The notes beneath the pieces were generated by a model. That model saw only the letters and a program-made list of their open reading frames with translations. It had not been told where the DNA came from and searched no databases. A stretch of 64,000 nucleotides of DNA from Homarus americanus. Lineage: Eukaryota; Arthropoda; Malacostraca; Decapoda; Nephropidae. The translations under genes and the position numbers were made by a program. Below, one piece after another: positions 58,845 through 64,000 of the stretch. Position 1 is the first letter of the stretch, and each line of letters opens with the position of its first letter. Location of the stretch: positions 62,001-126,000 of the forward strand of contig NW_024754741.1 in NCBI RefSeq assembly GCF_018991925.1, in the 5' to 3' direction.

Positions 58845-60576
58845 CGGGGTCCAGCCCACATTATGGTGCTAATATTAGAATTGTTAAAGCAATGTACCTA
58901 AGCTATATAAGATCTCTGATAGATTACCACGCACCAGCCCTGGTCCTTCGTGACAGGAAAGGCGTTGACAAGCTCGATAAAATGAAAAATAAAGCCCTCA
59001 GAATTAACCGAGGGTGTCCCATGAGAACAAAAGTACTTAATATGAGGAAATAACTTGGTATACCCAGTGTTAAAGATATAATAATTGAATGATAGCCCTG
59101 AGGCTTGTGCGTGGTGATCCTGATAAAATTGTTTCCATAAAATTGCTAAAATGTATGAACCATGGGACTGGTGAGTCTAAATGGATCCAAACTACCGCTA
59201 CACATATGAAGATGTTTGGACTAGACCGCCTGTACAAAGTTGAGACACAACAGCGCTTCCTGCCACCCTGGCGGACAGTTCCTTTCGATATCACAATACC
59301 GACATATCCGCCTAAAAAAATTATTATTAAAAGTATTTATCTCCAACACACTGCCAAAGTGAGAGCTCTTGAACACATACACACTCTACAGACTGATGAT
59401 AATATCACACAGACCATCTACACTGATGGATCTCTTAACACCGCCTGTGGGAGGGCTGGAAGTGCTATTGTTGTGACTCAACCTGACGGTAATATAATTG
59501 AGAAAGGAGTTAGAATTAACATCTGGGCATCCACTCTACAAACTGAATTAGTTGCCATACTCACAGGTATTAAATTTATTGAAACCACTGTCACTGACAG
59601 TCTCATCATCACTGACTCTCTATCCTCAGTACTTGCCCTTGACACCCTCAACTCAAGTTGTCACGCTCTTGTCTCTGAAGCCAGAGACAAATATGCGTAC
59701 CTTGTTCACTGGGGTGTCAAGGTCAAACTGTTGTGGATCCCTTCTCTCATAGGCCTCATAAAACATGACAGAGTTGATGCCCTCGCCAAACTCGCTTCTA
59801 ACAAAGACACTGTTGAAAACAATTTGGGTCTGTCAAAAAGAACCCTTGAAACTGTAATTAGGAAAGAACTTATTGATGAGTTTGACGTAAGTAGACAAGT
59901 GCAAACAGGCACTAGTCGATCCATAGTTTACCATGATAAGATGTATCAAGTGAAACATGTATATGGAGCAAGTAACAAGATCATTAGATTACAAGATGTA
60001 GTAACCACTAGATTAAGGTTAGGATATAAGTACCTCTGGTAGTATGTTCCTCAAGCAGATGTAAACAAGACTAAATGTAAAGTGTGTGGCCATACATATG
60101 GCCACACACTTGAACACTACGTCCTCGACTGTGTGAAGATAGAACCTTTTAGGGACAGGTCCAAGCACACTGTGTGTGAAATGGCACAACACTTCATATC
60201 TAATGGCAAAGTAGCCGACATATTAAGATTGTATCCACTTTTTTGCACTTAGTAACTATATCATTTCTCATGTATAGAACCAAATACACAATGTGCTTGA
60301 ATACTTCTCACGCAAATGTGAATAACAAAGTGTGAGGCCAGACATACTGCCTCACACGCCTGTACTCACGCATTTGTGAATAAGTTACCCTTTATGTATA
60401 GAACTAAACAAATAATGTAATTGAAATGCAGTGTAACATTCAGTGCCATAATATCCTGGCAACGGGGGTTAATTATTATGACCAGTTGTAAACTCTACTC
60501 TGTAATCCTTGTGCGCTACCGCTCACAGGATGAGTGTGGGTGCACAATAAAGTAGTCGCTGTAAGCGACAAAAAAA
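58845..60576 (+). mobile_element. LINE-I: RT thumb, RNase H and zinc knuckle, 5'-truncated
   Basis: The thumb at 58865-59080 reads IRIVKAMYLSYIRSLIDYHA and KMKNKALRINRGCPMRTKVL, and a frameshift at about 59085 joins it to the long frame starting MIALRLVRGDP at 59089. That frame carries an RNase H domain: IYTDGSLNTACG (about residue 110), TELVAILTGI (150), ITDSLSSVLAL (173) and PSLIGLIKHDRVDALAKL (220). A TAG at 60040-60042 is the only break before the frame continues to TAG at 60250-60252 through a Cys/His knuckle starting CKVCGHTYGHTLEHYVLDC. The layout fits the I superclade. The 3' UTR ends in poly-A at 60566-60576. The copy at 12727-13107 shares its 3' end. Confidence 0.92.
60330..60357 (+). 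other. LINE-I 3' UTR stem-loop
   Basis: A 9-bp stem GTGTGAGGC/GCCTCACAC around a 10-nt loop. It is present unchanged in the stem in the second copy (12949-12976, minus). Stem-loops in LINE 3' UTRs are known RT recognition sites, and that role here is inferred. Confidence 0.6.
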
Positions 60577-60587
60577 AAATAATACCC

Positions 60588-60752
60588 ATGTGCAACATCT
60601 GTGAACGACCCTGCCGGTCTCGTATTGGCCTCTCCAGTCACCACAGAGCTCACGAACGAAGGTGACATCCTTAATAACTCATATCATTTTATCAAAGCTG
60701 GATGATGGTCATACTCGATTCCGAGTGACAGCAAAGTAGTAGCAATAGTGTT
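60588..60752 (+). mobile_element. LINE-A 3' end fragment (copy 5)
   Basis: It encodes the finger CNICERPCRSRIGLSSHHRA and a following H, then GGTGACATCCTTAATAACTC and the 3' end GACAGCAAAGTAGTAGCAATAG. LINE-I poly-A lies immediately upstream, suggesting LINE-I inserted here. Confidence 0.88.
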
Positions 60753-61097
60753 TTCAGTACATTTGCAAGTTTAGCCTAATTCTGGAATAAATTGTGTCTA
60801 TTTGTGATAATGTACTGACCCAATCAGCTTAGTCACTTGCGTTACCAATTGCTACAAATAGTTACATATCCAAATTATCAGGTGCTTTATCAAGCCAATT
60901 TTACAGGAATATATTTATAGCCCTCAACAGTACCGCTAACCAAAGGAACAATCACAACACTGTAAAATATTTGAACGTCTCATTCGATTTTAAATTAACA
61001 GTAACTAAAGAACCGGTTCCTGCTCCTTAATGATTCAGCTCTGCTATGCTCTATCAACTTGATCTCACTGAACCTGTCGGAAGTGAGCAGTTGTCCG
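60753..61097. other. Unassigned sequence
   Basis: No gene or element ends seen. Confidence 0.4.
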
Positions 61098-61713
61098 CAG
61101 GGCTGGCCTCAGCTAAGTGCGGTCTGTGCGGCTGCACGGGGTCCCTATCACTTAGGGAGCCCCCTCCTGAACACTACTGTATATATTTGTTGTTTAGTAG
61201 GCTTCGTATTTCAGTTCCGATGTTTAGTGTGGCGTACACATCTAAAAACTACAGGCCAGTGCGTTTCAGTCAACTGGCACCAGTAAGTCTGGGCTTTGGT
61301 GGTTTCTGTCTGTAAAAACCAGGCAACTGATACTGATTTACCTTCCTGTTATATATATATTGGTATGTTAGTTTGTATAACAGTGTTAAGATGATATCAT
61401 ATTGTGGGTGAGGGACTGGGCACGATGGGAGAGACGCCCTGGGAGGGTTGTCTGTGGAATGGGGCTCTAACCATTATCTTGCACAGTACCCCAAACCATT
61501 ATCTTGCAAAGGGCCTCCAAACATTTTCTTACATTTGGCCCTTAACCATTATCTTGCAAAGCACCCCAAACCATTATCTTGCACAGGGCCCTAACCATTA
61601 TCTTGCACAGGGCCCTAACCATTATCTTGCACAGGGTCCCCAATCATTATCTTACACAGGGGCCCCTAACCATTATCTTACACAGGGCCTCTCAAAAACT
61701 AGAGCCGGCCCAG
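61098..61713. mobile_element. hAT-type nonautonomous element, 616 bp, carrying a minisatellite
   Basis: The left end CAGGGCTGGCCTCAG and right end CTAGAGCCGGCCCAG are imperfect inverted copies. The flanks GTTGTCCG (61090-61097) and GTTACCCG (61714-61721) agree at 6 of 8 positions, consistent with an aged 8-bp duplication. No transposase. Confidence 0.7.
61469..61690 (+). repeat. 24-bp minisatellite, about nine copies
   Basis: The unit is ACCATTATCTTGCACAGGGC followed by CCTA, with variants AAAGCACCCCAA and TACACAGGGGCC. It lies wholly inside the hAT-type element. Confidence 0.92.
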
Positions 61714-61721
61714 GTTACCCG

Positions 61722-62325
61722 CGAAAAAAAAATTCGAAATTTCTCCGGATCATTGCAAAAGAACAGCAAGAGCTTAGCATATATATTGAAATTCATTATG
61801 ATTGAATTATGGTGCTAGTAAATTTTTCTTTCAAATTATCAAGAACGAATCATTTTGGTTTTACGGTCACGGGATAAGGAAATATCTCCCCTTCTCAACA
61901 TCTGCTTAGTGTCTCTATATCAAATGTTGATCGTAAGCACATAATTATATTCTTTGTTGAACCTGAACAAAAATCTAAAGAATCGTAATAGGCTCACCAG
62001 TCGCTTATAGAAAACAGTTAGTTAATACAGATGGGATCAAAGTGGAGAGCATGAACAAAGTTACATACGGATCATAACATCATTTTCAATCACTTGATGA
62101 TTTCAGAACCCTTGACTGGTTGAAGGTGAGGCCTTTTTTTCTAGTTCAATCCATGTCCTATAGTCATGCTGCCAGGATGTAGTAGTTCTGAATTTGAGTT
62201 CTTTAGATATTCTGACTGCAGTACCAGTTTGCTTGAAGTTTTGCTTGTGTTTAATATATACAAATATATATATTTATATATATATGCAAGTAAATCACTG
62301 TAGGTGCGCGTGATCCAAGTGAGTG
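61722..62325. other. Unassigned AT-rich sequence
   Basis: Short TATATATA runs occur at 62262-62284. No gene seen. Confidence 0.4.
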
Positions 62326-62524
62326 TAAGACAAAAGCCCCCTAGGACAAAGAGTTATAATATTCTAATTATCTAAATTGTAATAATTTCATATTTAATCT
62401 ATATATTTTTAATATTTCTAATGACCCTCTCTTTAACATAAAAACAGGGGGCTTCTGTCCTATTTTGCACTTTTACTGAGGGGCTTTTGTCCTTGGGGCT
62501 TTTGTCCTAGGGGGCTTTTGTCCG
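62326..62524. mobile_element. Small fold-back repeat with GGACAAAAGCCCCC ends
   Basis: GACAAAAGCCCCCTAGGACA at 62329-62348 is mirrored by TGTCCTAGGGGGCTTTTGTC at 62503-62522. Extra GGGGCTTTTGTCC units are repeated in tandem at the right end (62479-62524). The centre is AT-rich, with TTATAATATTCTAATTAT. A related left end occurs at 63629. Confidence 0.7.
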
Positions 62525-63628
62525 GGCCCCGTCTGCACCATTCATTGCTTAAGTGAGGTAGGAAGCCGCTCTTGTTTCGAGAATTATTGAGACTGTGCGT
62601 CAGGAGGGGTTGGATGGTGACCGCACAGCAAGATCAGATGAAGCAAAATTTTTATAACTACTGTACATGTTTCCCTAATCTTTACGATTTCACTTACCAG
62701 TCCTTCTGGTCGATTTACTTTTGAATACTGTAATGCCTAACTTACTTCGTCTTTTGTAATTATATTGTTCCACTAATTTCTCCTTTATCTCATGAGCTTT
62801 CCTCCTATTGTGCCTTTACTTATTTCTATTGTCTCGTCCACCTCTATTGGATATCTAAATTTCTCCCTAAATATTTTTTTGTAATTTATTTACCTCTTAA
62901 CATTATCTTCCCTTCCTAAAATAAAAACTTCCCTTTTATAGTACTGGTATGTCTCTCTCTCTCTCTTGAATTTCTTTATCATCTTCCAGAATAGTTTAGT
63001 TTTATCCTTAAAGTACTATTCTCCATCGTGCCCAAGTCCTCATACCTCTTTATTTTTGTTTAAACGTATCATCTTCTTTAACGTCTTACATAACAATTCT
63101 CACTACTTTATCTTCCATGTTTCACTATCTACAGGTAACCATAACTTTCTTCGACATATTTTTTTCACACTTCCACCCACCTCTCCACTGATGCATTCTT
63201 TATCTGACCCAACAACGCTTCTCTTTCCATTAGTCCACACTCTATTCCATTCAGCCTCTCACCCAGGTTCTTTTGAAATTTAGGTTTCATGCTTTACAAA
63301 AATAAGTATTGTTGATAAAAGTTTGATAGGAGATTTTGACAACGTGTTTACATTATGCAGGATGAAATTCGAATTATTTTTTCTCGAATAATAAATGTTA
63401 CTGACTTTTATTTGCTTCAGTAAAAAAGAAAGAAATGTTTTATACAGGCCAGCCCATTCATGAACAGAGGGCATACATCCTTATTCCATTTTCATTTACT
63501 CAAACACCAATGGACGCACAGCCTTCATAAACTTTCTAAAACATGTAAGTCATGGAACAGATGAATCTAAATGTATATAAACTATAGCTACACAGATGAT
63601 GATTGAACTACACCTGTTGTACAAGGTT
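62525..63628. other. Unassigned, pyrimidine-rich at 62750-63270
   Basis: C/T-rich sequence similar in character to 3.4-4.8 kb and 7.0-7.8 kb. No exon is supported. Confidence 0.4.
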
Positions 63629-64000
63629 AAAGGAGTGTAGGACAAAAGGCCCCTAGGGCAAAAGTCCCCCAGGAGATATCATAAGAATTTTTAAAATAAT
63701 TATTTGAATTTTTTACAGTTGATGAACACTTCTCTAATCTAATCTAACCTAACCTAACTTAACCTAACCTAACCTCGGGAATTCTGTTATAGTTATAAAG
63801 AAGTATACAAAGAATGTTTATTAAACCTGCAATGACGTATGTTTTGTCTACTGGGATAATTACTCCCCTGACATTCAGTGACCTTACTGGGCCCGAGGGT
63901 TACCTCAGTAAATACAGAATGAACACGTCTTTTTTCTTTTCTATTTATTTAATAATGTTCTATATCAAAATTGAAAGTTATTATATTCTAATTATTTAAA
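63629..64000. mobile_element. Second copy of the GGACAAAAG fold-back repeat, partial or rearranged
   Basis: GTGTAGGACAAAAGGCCCCTAG at 63634 matches the left end at 62325, and TTATTATATTCTAATTATTT at the window edge matches the centre of that copy. The intervening 300 bp, including the telomere-like tract, is absent from the first copy. The right end is beyond the window. Confidence 0.45.
63734..63775. repeat. Interstitial (CCTAA)n telomere-like tract
   Basis: Eight to nine pentamers: CTAAT twice, then CTAAC with one TTAAC variant, ending CTAACCTCGGG. (TTAGG)n is the usual arthropod telomere repeat. This is too short and too internal to be a chromosome end. Confidence 0.8.

Noticed and set aside
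59089..60042. Host ribonuclease H gene
   Set aside because: It is preceded by an RT thumb, followed by a zinc knuckle and poly-A, and matched by a truncated second copy, so it belongs to a LINE.

Overview
This window is eukaryotic, probably from an arthropod and most likely a decapod crustacean. That rests on long (AT)n and (GT)n microsatellites, layered LINE, Penelope, Helitron and hAT debris, a short (CCTAA)n tract matching the arthropod telomere motif, and one split animal gene. The species is inferred, not shown. There is no bacterial operon structure, rRNA or CRISPR array.

The only host gene I can support is a calmodulin-like EF-hand gene on the minus strand, with three exons at 45811-45954, 2221-2330 and 1486-1576. 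Splice sites, codon phases and the EF-hand register all fit across them. The first intron is about 43.5 kb and holds most of the window. The upstream and final exons were not found and probably lie outside.

The rest is a mobile-element graveyard. 1-9.4 kb: AT microsatellites, a hAT transposase relic with a tRNA-derived SINE, LINE scraps. 9.8-13.3 kb: LINE 3' ends, an RTE-like endonuclease relic, a GGT tract. 13.8-16.4 kb: a large ACACTG/ACACTA array interrupted by a block with a fold-back. 18.6-23.3 kb: LINE-A (C-terminal C2H2 finger) carrying other elements, then a mariner-like MITE. 25.9-28.9 kb: a CTGTCTGCT-rich repeat field, a CR1 3' part, a LINE-A 5' part. 30.9-33.8 kb: a second LINE-A with a nested solo LTR and a nested hAT MITE. 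34.8-42.2 kb: LINE relic, a second SINE family, a 28-bp minisatellite, a Helitron helicase fragment, a Penelope-like element, a possible LTR. 43.9-46.6 kb: SINE fused to a transposon C-terminal domain, the EF-hand exon, and a hAT MITE just upstream of its splice acceptor. 48.2-55.5 kb: Penelope, LINE-C split by CR1, LINE-D with an inverted duplication, Gypsy pol running into a 30-bp minisatellite. 56.5-64 kb: Penelope terminus, Helitron helicase, inverted dispersed repeats, LINE-I, a third hAT-like element, a fold-back repeat family and the telomere-like tract.

All the element coding regions are broken by stops, frameshifts or truncation, so I see no autonomous element. The points most worth checking are the giant-intron EF-hand gene with a MITE beside its acceptor, the nested insertions datable from target duplications and empty-site paralogues, a hammerhead-like motif in two Penelope elements, a conserved LINE 3' stem-loop, and the inverted LINE duplication. 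LINE-A, -B, -C, -D and -I are local names used here only.
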